Source: a bacterium
GTDB taxonomy: Bacteria > Planctomycetota > B15-G4 > JADJEK01
Direction of reading: 5' to 3'
Assembly (NCBI GenBank): GCA_030428825.1
Contig: JAUIEL010000110.1
Coordinates: 1-13,079 of the forward strand
Length of the DNA: 13,079 nt
Below are positions 7,571 through 13,079 of the stretch, in pieces. The notes under the pieces are model-generated. The model was not told the origin of the DNA. It made no database searches and worked only from the letters and a program-made list of their open reading frames with translations. Every line of letters begins with the position of its first letter. Positions within the stretch are counted from its first letter, which is position 1. The position numbers and the translations under genes are program-made.

Positions 7571-8343
7571 TCCAGCGGCCGCACCCAGACGTTCCGGAAG
7601 CGGACCGGGTTGCCGTGATCCTGGAGCTGCAGCGGGAGCGCGTCGTCGTGCGGTTCGTACCGGGCGACCTCCTTGTGGCGGGTCGCGCCGAGGAACGGCG
7701 CCGCGTCGTGGACCAGGACCCCGTTGTGGAGCACGGTCACGCGGGCCGGCGCCACGACCTCGCCGTCGTCCGCGAACCGCGGGCGGCGGAAGACGATGTC
7801 GTACGTCTGCCACTCCCCCGGCCCGCGGCAGACGTTCACCGCCGGCGGGCGCTGACCGTACATCGCGGCGGCCTGACCGTCGGCGTACGTGACGTTGTCG
7901 TACGAGTCGAGCACCTGCACCTCGTACCGCCCCATCAGGAAGACGCCGCTGTTGCCGCGCCCTTGGGACGACGACTCGACCTCCGCCGGCGCCCTCCACT
8001 CGACGTGCAGCTGGCAGTCGCCGAACCCGCGGGTCGTCCGGATCGAGCCGGTGCCGTTCACCTCCATCGCCCCGTCGACCAGCCGCCACCGCGCGGGCCC
8101 GCCCTTCGTCGTCTCCCACCCGTCGAGGTTCGTCCCGTCGAACAGGACGACCGCGTCCGCCGGCGGCGCCCCGGGGACCCGACCGGGCCGGACGACCGGC
8201 GGCGGCGGCCGGCGCCCGTCGTGGACCCGCCACGTGCCGCCGGGCAGGAGCGGCGTGTCGTCGTACCCCACGTCCGCGGCGACGACGCCGGCGGCGACGA
8301 CGAGCGTCGACACGATCGAAAAGAGGGGCGAGAAACGCGTCAT
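7567..8343 (-). CDS. Secreted DUF1080 / 3-keto-disaccharide hydrolase family protein
   Basis: A 258-residue exported protein. Residues 1-23 form a Sec signal peptide ending near VVAA. A proline-rich linker follows, then from about residue 62 a single DUF1080 (3-keto-disaccharide hydrolase) beta-sandwich domain. It opens with VVLFDGTNLDGWETTKGG and continues with GSIRTTRGFGDCQLHVEWRAP, the GNSGVFLMGRYEVQVLDSY motif that is nearly diagnostic for the family, EWQTYDIVFRRPRF, VTVLHNGVLVHD, and a final LQLQDHGNPVRFRNVWVRP. Relatives are concanavalin-like glucanase folds; some hydrolyse 3-keto-glycosides, but most are uncharacterised. These proteins are greatly expanded in Planctomycetota. It is convergent with the symporter gene (7-nt gap) and divergent from the small membrane protein. 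The ATG at 8343 is supported by the signal peptide; a weak AAGGA lies 10 nt upstream. Confidence 0.9.
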   Translation of the reverse strand: MTRFSPLFSIVSTLVVAAGVVAADVGYDDTPLLPGGTWRVHDGRRPPPPVVRPGRVPGAPPADAVVLFDGTNLDGWETTKGGPARWRLVDGAMEVNGTGSIRTTRGFGDCQLHVEWRAPAEVESSSQGRGNSGVFLMGRYEVQVLDSYDNVTYADGQAAAMYGQRPPAVNVCRGPGEWQTYDIVFRRPRFADDGEVVAPARVTVLHNGVLVHDAAPFLGATRHKEVARYEPHDDALPLQLQDHGNPVRFRNVWVRPLD

Positions 8344-8364
8344 GACGGTGGCATCCTTGCAGAC

Positions 8365-8381
8365 GGCCCCTCGGCGGGGCC
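8365..8381 (+). promoter_or_regulatory. 6-bp hairpin just upstream of the SD of the small membrane gene
   Basis: GGCCCC, loop TCGGC, GGGGCC form a perfect stem at 8365-8381, ending 2 nt before the GAGGAG SD at 8384-8389. It lies between the divergent DUF1080 and small membrane protein starts. It could hide or present the ribosome site; the role is unknown. Confidence 0.35.
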
Positions 8382-8383
8382 AT

Positions 8384-8389
8384 GAGGAG
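8384..8389 (+). promoter_or_regulatory. Strong SD (GAGGAG) deciding the ATG start at 8396
   Basis: GAGGAG ends 6 nt before ATG 8396, the best SD-to-start arrangement in the window, where most genes lack one. It argues that translation really begins at this ATG even though TGA follows after seven codons. Confidence 0.6.
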
Positions 8390-8395
8390 CGGACG

Positions 8396-8647
8396 ATGTT
8401 CCAGTCTTTCTTCTGCTGAACCCTACCGAACCTCCTGCTGGTGGCGGGAGTCCTGGTCCTGGCGCAGGGGCACGCGATCGCCGGAGTCGGCGTCGTCGCG
8501 GCCGGCGCGCTGCTCCGCGTGTTCGGCCCGCGGATCGCCGATCGAATCGCCGGGCGTCACGCCGAGTGCGAGGACGGCGTCTGCCGGACGGTCCCGGCCG
8601 ACCGGAACGCCGACGACGGCGCCTCGGACGCCGGGGGCGAGGCCTGA
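8396..8647 (+). CDS. Small membrane protein with in-frame TGA; candidate selenoprotein
   Basis: If TGA 8417-8419 is read through, the product has 83 residues: MFQSFFC, the recoded residue 8, then TLPNLLL and a hydrophobic stretch to about residue 43 that could form one long or two short membrane helices (NLLLVAGVLVLAQ and IAGVGVVAAGALLRVF). A polar tail with Cys58 and Cys63 (AECEDGVCR) and an acidic end follow. Codons on both sides of the TGA have the GC-rich third positions of true genes (6 of 7 before it, 6 of the first 7 after it). The start has a strong SD; the next possible start, GTG 8441, has none. A SECIS-like stem-loop follows the TGA. TGA is the normal stop elsewhere in the window, so any recoding must be local. 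Alternatives are a CGA-to-TGA mutation or sequencing error, a 7-residue leader peptide, or a 68-residue protein starting at GTG 8441. I do not recognise the family. Confidence 0.5.
8432..8450 (+). promoter_or_regulatory. Candidate bacterial SECIS-like stem-loop after the in-frame TGA
   Basis: CTCCTGC (8432-8438) pairs with GCGGGAG (8444-8450) over 7 bp, including one G-T wobble, leaving the loop TGGTG. There are 19 nt between the TGA and the loop. Published bacterial SECIS models ask for a short stem, a small apical loop with a G in its first two bases and roughly 16-37 nt from UGA to loop; all are met. In GC-rich DNA such a stem can also arise by chance, so this is supporting evidence, not proof. 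Confidence 0.45.
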
Positions 8648-8667
8648 CCCGACTCAGCCGCCCCGGG
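8631..8667. terminator. Imperfect hairpin over the convergent stops at 8647/8654
   Basis: CCGGGGGCG (8631-8639) and CGCCCCGGG (8659-8667) pair at 8 of 9 positions, and both stop codons of this convergent pair lie in the loop between the arms. A slightly shifted pairing, GGGGC plus GGC with GCC plus GCCCC, is also possible. No T-run follows. Confidence 0.4.
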
Positions 8668-9889
8668 CCCTCGTCTCGGCGGCGACCCGTTCGACCGCGC
8701 TCATCACGCGCAGCACGTTCCCCGAGCACATCTTCTCGATGTCGTCGTCCGAGTACCCGCGCTCGATCAGCAGCCGGATGAGGTTCGGATAGCGCGACAC
8801 GTCCTCGAGCCCGCGCGGCAGGGTCGGTCCGACGCCGTCGAAGTCGGAGCCGAACCCGACGTGGTCGACCCCGACCAGCGACACGACGTGGTCGATGTGG
8901 TCGGCGACGATCGACACGTCGACCACCTCCAGCGGGTTCTCGGCCCGGTGCTTCCGGATCAGCGCCCGCAGCTCCTCCGACCCGGCCTCGAGGCCGCTCT
9001 CCTTCGCGAGCTCCCGCTCCCGCTCCCGCGCCGCGTCGCTCTTCTCCCGGAACCCGCCGTCGAGGAACGACGAGCCGAAGTTCACCATGATCACGCCGTC
9101 CTTCTCGGCGAGGCGGCGGATCATCTCGTCGCTCATGTTCCGCTCGAAGCCGGGCGTGAACCGTCGCGCCGACGAGTGCGACGCGAAGACCGGCGCCCGC
9201 GACAGCTCCATCACCTGGAAGAACGTGTCGTCGGAGACGTGCGAGACGTCGACGACGATCCCGACGTCGTTCATCCGCGCCACCACCTCGCGCCCGAACG
9301 GGCTGAGCCCCTTCCAGGTCCGGGCGTCGTCGTACGACGAGTCGCAGATCGCGTTGTCCTTCGAGTGGGTCAACGTGACGTACGAGATCCCCTTCCGACG
9401 GAAGAGGTCGACGTTGTCGACGTCGTCCTCGATCGGCGAGCCGTTCTCCATCCCCATGAGGAGCGCGATCTTCCCCGCCTCCTTCGCGGCGCGGACGTGC
9501 GCCACCGACGACGCGAGCATGAACTTCGACGGGTGGCGCGAGGCGATCGCCTGGACGTAGTCGATCAGGCGGAGCGCGAACGCCTTCGACTCGCCCGGCT
9601 TCGACTGCAGGGACGCCGGCGTGAAGATCGACATGAACGGCGCGTCGAGCCCCCCCTCGACCGCGCGCGGGTGGTCGAACTCGCCGACATCGAGCCGGAC
9701 CCCGACGTCCGCCTCCTCCCGGTAGTGGCGGATCGGGACGTCGATGTGGCCGTCGACGATGATGTAGCGGTGCGCGAGCTCCCGGGCGTGCCGGGCCGGG
9801 TCGGGGTCGGCCCCGGTCGCGGGGGGCGACGCGAGAATCGCCCACGAGAGCATCAGGAGCGCGTGGAACGCCCGTTCCTTGCCGATCAT
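8654..9889 (-). CDS. Exported M19-family (renal-type) membrane dipeptidase
   Basis: A 411-residue zinc dipeptidase that cleaves dipeptides outside the cytoplasm. The N-terminus (MIGKERAFHALLMLSWAILASPP) is a Sec signal peptide with cleavage near ATGA, residues 23-26. The binuclear metal site is complete: VDGHIDVP with His48 and Asp50, GMEN with bridging Glu148, VVDVSHVSD with His217, ASHSSAR with His238, and the catalytic-acid region GVDHVGFGSDFDG with Asp349. THSKDNAICDS and the C-terminal YPNLIRLLIERGYSDDDIEKMCSGNVLRV are also family hallmarks. The length matches. The frame is open much further upstream on this strand, but the signal peptide, a GGGAG SD 7 nt before the ATG and a -10 box fix the start at 9889. 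Substrates could be L- or D-containing dipeptides from protein or peptidoglycan. Confidence 0.93.
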   Translation of the reverse strand: MIGKERAFHALLMLSWAILASPPATGADPDPARHARELAHRYIIVDGHIDVPIRHYREEADVGVRLDVGEFDHPRAVEGGLDAPFMSIFTPASLQSKPGESKAFALRLIDYVQAIASRHPSKFMLASSVAHVRAAKEAGKIALLMGMENGSPIEDDVDNVDLFRRKGISYVTLTHSKDNAICDSSYDDARTWKGLSPFGREVVARMNDVGIVVDVSHVSDDTFFQVMELSRAPVFASHSSARRFTPGFERNMSDEMIRRLAEKDGVIMVNFGSSFLDGGFREKSDAARERERELAKESGLEAGSEELRALIRKHRAENPLEVVDVSIVADHIDHVVSLVGVDHVGFGSDFDGVGPTLPRGLEDVSRYPNLIRLLIERGYSDDDIEKMCSGNVLRVMSAVERVAAETRARGG

Positions 9890-9927
9890 GCGGGTTCTCC
9901 CGACTCGTCGCTGGCGAACGGAGGTCC

Positions 9928-9933
9928 AATCTA
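9928..9933 (-). promoter_or_regulatory. Candidate -10 box of the M19 dipeptidase gene (TAGATT)
   Basis: On the minus strand TAGATT lies at 9933-9928, the same hexamer as before the DUF3311 gene. It predicts a start near 9921 and a leader of about 32 nt that includes the GGGAG SD. No good -35 box is seen. Confidence 0.45.
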
Positions 9934-9947
9934 GCGCGAACCTGGGG

Positions 9948-9953
9948 TATGGT
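9948..9953 (+). promoter_or_regulatory. Candidate -10 box of the TPR lipoprotein gene (TATGGT)
   Basis: TATGGT fits TANNNT and lies about 50 nt upstream of ATG 10004, back-to-back with the dipeptidase -10 box 15 nt away on the other strand. The two promoters would overlap. No -35 box or SD is evident for this gene. Confidence 0.3.
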
Positions 9954-10003
9954 GTCGTTCGGGTGGGACCACTCTTCCGTTCTCTCTGACTGGAATCACT
10001 GAC

Positions 10004-11089
10004 ATGCGGACCTTGCGCTCCTTCGGAGCCGCGCTCGCGGCTCTGTCCGTCGCCGTCGGATGCTCGACCGTCGAGGAGGCGACCTCGATCGAGCTCCCGG
10101 CCGCTCCCGGCCACGTCAACCTCGTCGACGGGACCACCGTCGAGGGGTCGGTGAAGGCGACCGACGCCGAGCAGATCGTCTTCCTCGCCGCGGGCGAGAC
10201 CGACCTCCGGACCCTCCGCAAGGACCAGGTCGACCCGATCTCCTGGTACCTCGCCCGGTCGAGCGACTCCTCCCTCACGGCGGCCGACCGGCTCGAGCTC
10301 GCGCGGGGCGCGATCGACGACGGCCTGTTCGAGGCGGCCGAACTCGAGATGGCGCGGGTCGTCGACCTCGACGCCTCGCTCGAGGAGGAGGCGCTGCTGA
10401 CGCTCGAGCAGGGGCGCGAGTCGTACGCCGGCCGCCTCACGCGCGAGTCGGACCGCGCGCTCGCGTCGGGCGACCGGGCCGGCGCGCGGCGCCTCGCGGG
10501 GCGGGTCCTGACCGAGTTCCCGGAGACCGAGGCGGCGTCCTCCGCGCAGGGCCTCGTCGAGCGGCTCCACGCGGACATCGGCGAGCCCGAGCCGGTGGTC
10601 GAGGAGGAGGCGAACGGCCTCCGACTGGTGTCGACGTCGAAGTCGGACCGCCGCCTGTCGGACGCGGACAAGTACCTGAAGCGGGCGGAGAAGCGGAACC
10701 TCTCCGCGCTCCAGAAGTCCGGGTCGGCCGCGAAGCAGTCGTTCGAGAACGCGATCAAGGACTACGAGAAGGCGATCGGCCTGCTCGACCACGTCATCGA
10801 CGACGGGGAGAGCTCGGTCGAGCAGCGGCTTCGCGCGCAGCAGCGCCGCGAGTCGGCCGTCGACGCGGCCGTCGACGCCCACGTCGAGCTGGCGTCGTTC
10901 TACATGCACCGCGGCTCGTACCCGCAGTCGCAGGAGATCGCCGAGGCGGCACTCGCGCTCGCGCCGGAGAGCGAGCGGGCGCGGGAGATGGTCGCCCGCG
11001 CCGAGTTCGTCAGCGCCGAGGCCGGCCGCGTCAAGAAGCTCGGCCGCAAGACGGGGCGGAAGCTCCGCTACGACCCGGCGAACGGCTGA
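10004..11089 (+). CDS. Putative lipoprotein with small beta domain and TPR-like helical repeats
   Basis: A 361-residue envelope protein of unknown function. Residues 1-20 (MRTLRSFGAALAALSVAVGC) look like a lipoprotein signal with Cys20, though the lipobox AVGC lacks the usual Leu or Val at its first position. Residues 37-77 form a short strand-rich module, VNLVDGTTVEGSVKATDAEQIVFL...LRTLRKDQV, of the SH3-like type often met in planctomycete proteins. The rest is alpha-helical: residues about 92-190 and 241-340 have TPR-like spacing, clearest in ASFYMHRGSYPQSQEIAEAALALAP. A charged linker (EPEPVVEEEA) separates the two halves. The C-terminus is basic (VKKLGRKTGRKLRYDP). It is probably an anchored scaffold or assembly protein. 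The start is supported by the signal sequence; no SD is present. Confidence 0.75.
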   Translation: MRTLRSFGAALAALSVAVGCSTVEEATSIELPAAPGHVNLVDGTTVEGSVKATDAEQIVFLAAGETDLRTLRKDQVDPISWYLARSSDSSLTAADRLELARGAIDDGLFEAAELEMARVVDLDASLEEEALLTLEQGRESYAGRLTRESDRALASGDRAGARRLAGRVLTEFPETEAASSAQGLVERLHADIGEPEPVVEEEANGLRLVSTSKSDRRLSDADKYLKRAEKRNLSALQKSGSAAKQSFENAIKDYEKAIGLLDHVIDDGESSVEQRLRAQQRRESAVDAAVDAHVELASFYMHRGSYPQSQEIAEAALALAPESERAREMVARAEFVSAEAGRVKKLGRKTGRKLRYDPANG

Positions 11090-11107
11090 GCGCGCGCGCT
11101 CCGGAAT

Positions 11108-11151
11108 CGCCCTCGTCGACGAGGGCGCCGGCCGCCGCGGCCGGCGCCCTC
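11108..11151. terminator. Overlapping alternative hairpins between convergent genes
   Basis: A 20-nt perfect palindrome (11108-11127, centre GTCGAC) overlaps a second, stronger hairpin: arms 11121-11134 and 11138-11151, 14 bp perfect, loop CCG. The segment 11121-11127 belongs to both, so only one can form at a time. It lies 18 nt after the lipoprotein stop and 31 nt beyond the kinase stop on the other strand, as expected for a bidirectional terminator. Confidence 0.6.
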
Positions 11152-11182
11152 GCTCCGTCTCGGGTCGGCGCCGGTCCGGCGC

Positions 11183-13079
11183 TCAGGTCGCCGCGCAGGC
11201 GACCGCGTCGAGGGCCCGGTCGAGGTCGGCCGCGAGGATCGGCTTCGTGAGGTAGTCGTCCATCCCCGCCTCGAGACACTGCTCCCGGTACCCCTTCATC
11301 GCGTGCGCGGTCAACGCCACGATCGGGGTCCGCGCGACGTCCCCCTCCAGCTCGCGGATCCGGCGGGTCGCCGCGATCCCGTCGAGGACCGGCATCTGCA
11401 TGTCCATCAGGACGACGTCGTACGGGTGTTCCCGGACCGCCCGGACCGCCTGTTCGCCGTCGGGGACGATGTCGACCACGTGCCCCCGCTTCCGGACCAT
11501 CGCCGCCGCGACCCGCTGGTTCACGGGGTTGTCCTCCGCGAGGAGCACGCGGAGCGTTCGCGCGGAGTCGCCCCCGTCGGCGTCGTCGTCCGCCGCGGTC
11601 CGCTCGGACGGCGCGGTCGCCGGCGCGAGGACCCGCAGCAGATGGTCGGTCCGGACCGGCTTCGTCTGCACGTCCGCGAACTCGACCCCCTCGGGGAGCT
11701 CGGCGCGGCGCGCGGTGATCGACGTGAGCAGCAGGAGAGGGGTCGATCGATGGTCCGGCCGACGGCGGATCGCCACCGCCAGCTCGACCCCGCTCATGCC
11801 GGGCATCTGGTAGTCGAGCAGGATGGCGTCGAACCGTTCGCCCCGGCCGCGCGCCCGTTCGAGCCGATCCAGCGCTTCCGGCCCGGACGCGACGGCGACG
11901 ACCTCGGCGTCCCGCCGCTCGAGGATCTCGACGAGCAGCCGGCGGTTCGTCTCGTTGTCGTCGACCACGAGATAGCGCCGACCGGTGAGGTCGGGGCGCT
12001 CCTCGACCGGGCTGGGGGCGACGTCGAACGGGACGCGGACCGTGAACGTGCTCCCGACCCCCTCCTCGCTCTCCATCGAGATGGTGCCGTTCATCAGCTC
12101 GCTCAGGCGACGGGAGATCGTCAGCCCGAGGCCGGTCCCGCCGAACCTCCGCGTCGTCGAGCCGTCGACCTGGCGGAACGGCTGGAACAGGGCCGCCTGC
12201 TGCTCGGCCGGGATGCCGATCCCGGTGTCCTGGACCGAGAACGTCACCGTCACCCGCTCGCCGTCCTCCGCCTCGACCGTGGCGTCGAGGACGACCTCCC
12301 CCTCGGCGGTGAACTTCACCGCGTTGCCGACGAGGTTCATGAGGACCTGCCGCAGCCGCGTCGGGTCCCCTCGCAACGTGCGACCCCGCAGCGCCTCGGC
12401 CCGGCAGATCAGCTCGATGCCCCCGTGCGCGGCGGCGGGGCCGAGGAGGACCCCGATCTCCTCGACCACCTCGGCCGCCGAGAACGGGATCGACTCGACG
12501 TCGAGCTTGCCGGCCTCGATCTTCGAGAAGTCGAGGATGTCGTTCAGCAGGCTCATCAGCGCCTGTCCGCTCCCGCGGATCGTCGACACGAACTCGCGCT
12601 GCTCGTGGGTGAGCGACGTCTCCTGCAGGAGCTCCGCGAACCCGAGTACGCCGTTCATCGGCGTCCGGATCTCGTGGCTCATGTTCGCCACGAACTCCGA
12701 CTTCAAGCGCGCGGCCTCGACCGCCTCGTCGCGCATCGCCGCGAGCTCCCGCGTCCGCTCGAGGACCTCGGCCTCGACCCCCGCCTTCGCCTCCTCCAGC
12801 TCGCACTGATTTCCCGCCACCTCGCGCATCTCCCTCCGGCTCCGGGCGATCGAGAGGAGGAGGAAGACGTCCTCGAAGACGACCCACGCCGAGTGCTCGA
12901 TCCAACGCCACGGCGCCGGCGCGAGGACCCCGAAGACCGACTCCGGCCAGTAGAGCCCCCGCAACATGTGGTCGGTCGCCGTGACGGCGGTCGCGATCAG
13001 GAGGACGCGCGGGTCTCGATAGAACGCGAGGAAGGCGAGCGAACCGAAGATGTGGAAGTGCGTCTCGATCCGTCCTCCC
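11183..13079 (-). CDS. Hybrid sensor histidine kinase with two receiver domains (5' truncated)
   Basis: At least 631 residues are visible; the gene runs off the window end, so the internal Met at 12967 is not the start. Numbering from the first full codon at 13078: residues 1 to about 78 belong to a membrane module (RIETHFHIFGSLAFLAFYRD, then TDHMLRGLYWPESVFG, then WRWIEHSAWVVFEDVFLLL). A coiled-coil signalling helix spans about 80-128. The HisKA domain follows with phospho-acceptor His135 in ANMSHEIRTPMNG. The ATPase domain has Asn252 in NAVKFT, Asp284 in DTGIGIP, and GGTGLGL. Receiver 1 has Asp422 (LLDYQMPGMSG) and Lys473; receiver 2 has Asp559 (LMDMQMPVLDG) and Lys612. The protein ends right after receiver 2, with no HPt domain, so phosphate must pass to a separate partner. 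The signal sensed is unknown. Confidence 0.93.
   Translation of the reverse strand, partial: GGRIETHFHIFGSLAFLAFYRDPRVLLIATAVTATDHMLRGLYWPESVFGVLAPAPWRWIEHSAWVVFEDVFLLLSIARSRREMREVAGNQCELEEAKAGVEAEVLERTRELAAMRDEAVEAARLKSEFVANMSHEIRTPMNGVLGFAELLQETSLTHEQREFVSTIRGSGQALMSLLNDILDFSKIEAGKLDVESIPFSAAEVVEEIGVLLGPAAAHGGIELICRAEALRGRTLRGDPTRLRQVLMNLVGNAVKFTAEGEVVLDATVEAEDGERVTVTFSVQDTGIGIPAEQQAALFQPFRQVDGSTTRRFGGTGLGLTISRRLSELMNGTISMESEEGVGSTFTVRVPFDVAPSPVEERPDLTGRRYLVVDDNETNRRLLVEILERRDAEVVAVASGPEALDRLERARGRGERFDAILLDYQMPGMSGVELAVAIRRRPDHRSTPLLLLTSITARRAELPEGVEFADVQTKPVRTDHLLRVLAPATAPSERTAADDDADGGDSARTLRVLLAEDNPVNQRVAAAMVRKRGHVVDIVPDGEQAVRAVREHPYDVVLMDMQMPVLDGIAATRRIRELEGDVARTPIVALTAHAMKGYREQCLEAGMDDYLTKPILAADLDRALDAVACAAT

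Noticed and set aside
8654..10909. A 751-residue version of the dipeptidase
   Set aside because: The extra 340 residues run antisense to the lipoprotein gene and through the promoter region. The signal peptide, SD and -10 box put the start at 9889.
11183..12967. Kinase starting at the Met at 12967
   Set aside because: The frame stays open to the window edge and reads a coherent membrane segment (IETHFHIFGSLAFLAFYRD), so the true start is outside the window.

Overview
The window is a gene-dense, very GC-rich stretch of bacterial chromosome with strong GC bias at third codon positions. The gene set suggests an uncultured member of the Planctomycetota: a Cys-type lipoprotein sulfatase, a secreted 3-keto-disaccharide hydrolase (DUF1080) family protein, a secreted M19 dipeptidase, a DUF3311/SSS transporter pair and a large hybrid sensor kinase. 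This placement is inferred from gene content only; no rRNA or marker gene is present. Most start codons lack a Shine-Dalgarno (SD) sequence, and at least two genes look leaderless.

Layout. Positions 1-61 hold a possible tail of an upstream gene. S-adenosylhomocysteine hydrolase (ahcY, 164-1693) follows and ends in a strong stem-loop terminator. Next come a DUF4388 (PATAN-type) signalling protein (1887-2708) and a translationally coupled pair on the + strand: a class 3 lipase-like hydrolase (2833-3669) and an RluA-type pseudouridine synthase with a variant active-site motif (3666-4343). A lipoprotein sulfatase on the - strand (4361-5773) is divergent from a DUF3311 small membrane protein (5872-6081) and an SSS-family symporter (6084-7559). 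A DUF1080 protein (7567-8343, -) is divergent from a very small membrane protein (8396-8647, +). The M19 dipeptidase (8654-9889, -) is divergent from a lipoprotein with TPR-like repeats (10004-11089, +). A hybrid histidine kinase with two receiver domains (11183 to the window end, -) is cut at its 5' end.

How the genes relate. The sulfatase, DUF1080 protein and M19 dipeptidase carry export signals and could release sulfate, sugar derivatives and amino acids from polymers outside the cytoplasm. The DUF3311/SSS pair between them could import a small organic acid or a similar solute. This cooperation is inferred from proximity. ahcY and the pseudouridine synthase are housekeeping genes. All four convergent gene pairs share a palindrome at their 3' junction, and in three of them the stop codons lie in or beside it.

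Most interesting point. At 8396 an ATG with the best SD sequence in the window opens a frame that meets an in-frame TGA after seven codons (MFQSFFC-TGA-TLPNLLL). It then continues as a well-coded 75-residue membrane segment. A 7-bp stem with a UGGUG loop lies 19 nt after the TGA, which fits the general rules for a bacterial SECIS element. The gene is therefore a candidate new small membrane selenoprotein with an adjacent Cys-Sec pair. A point mutation, a sequencing error or a leader peptide with a downstream GTG start are the alternatives.
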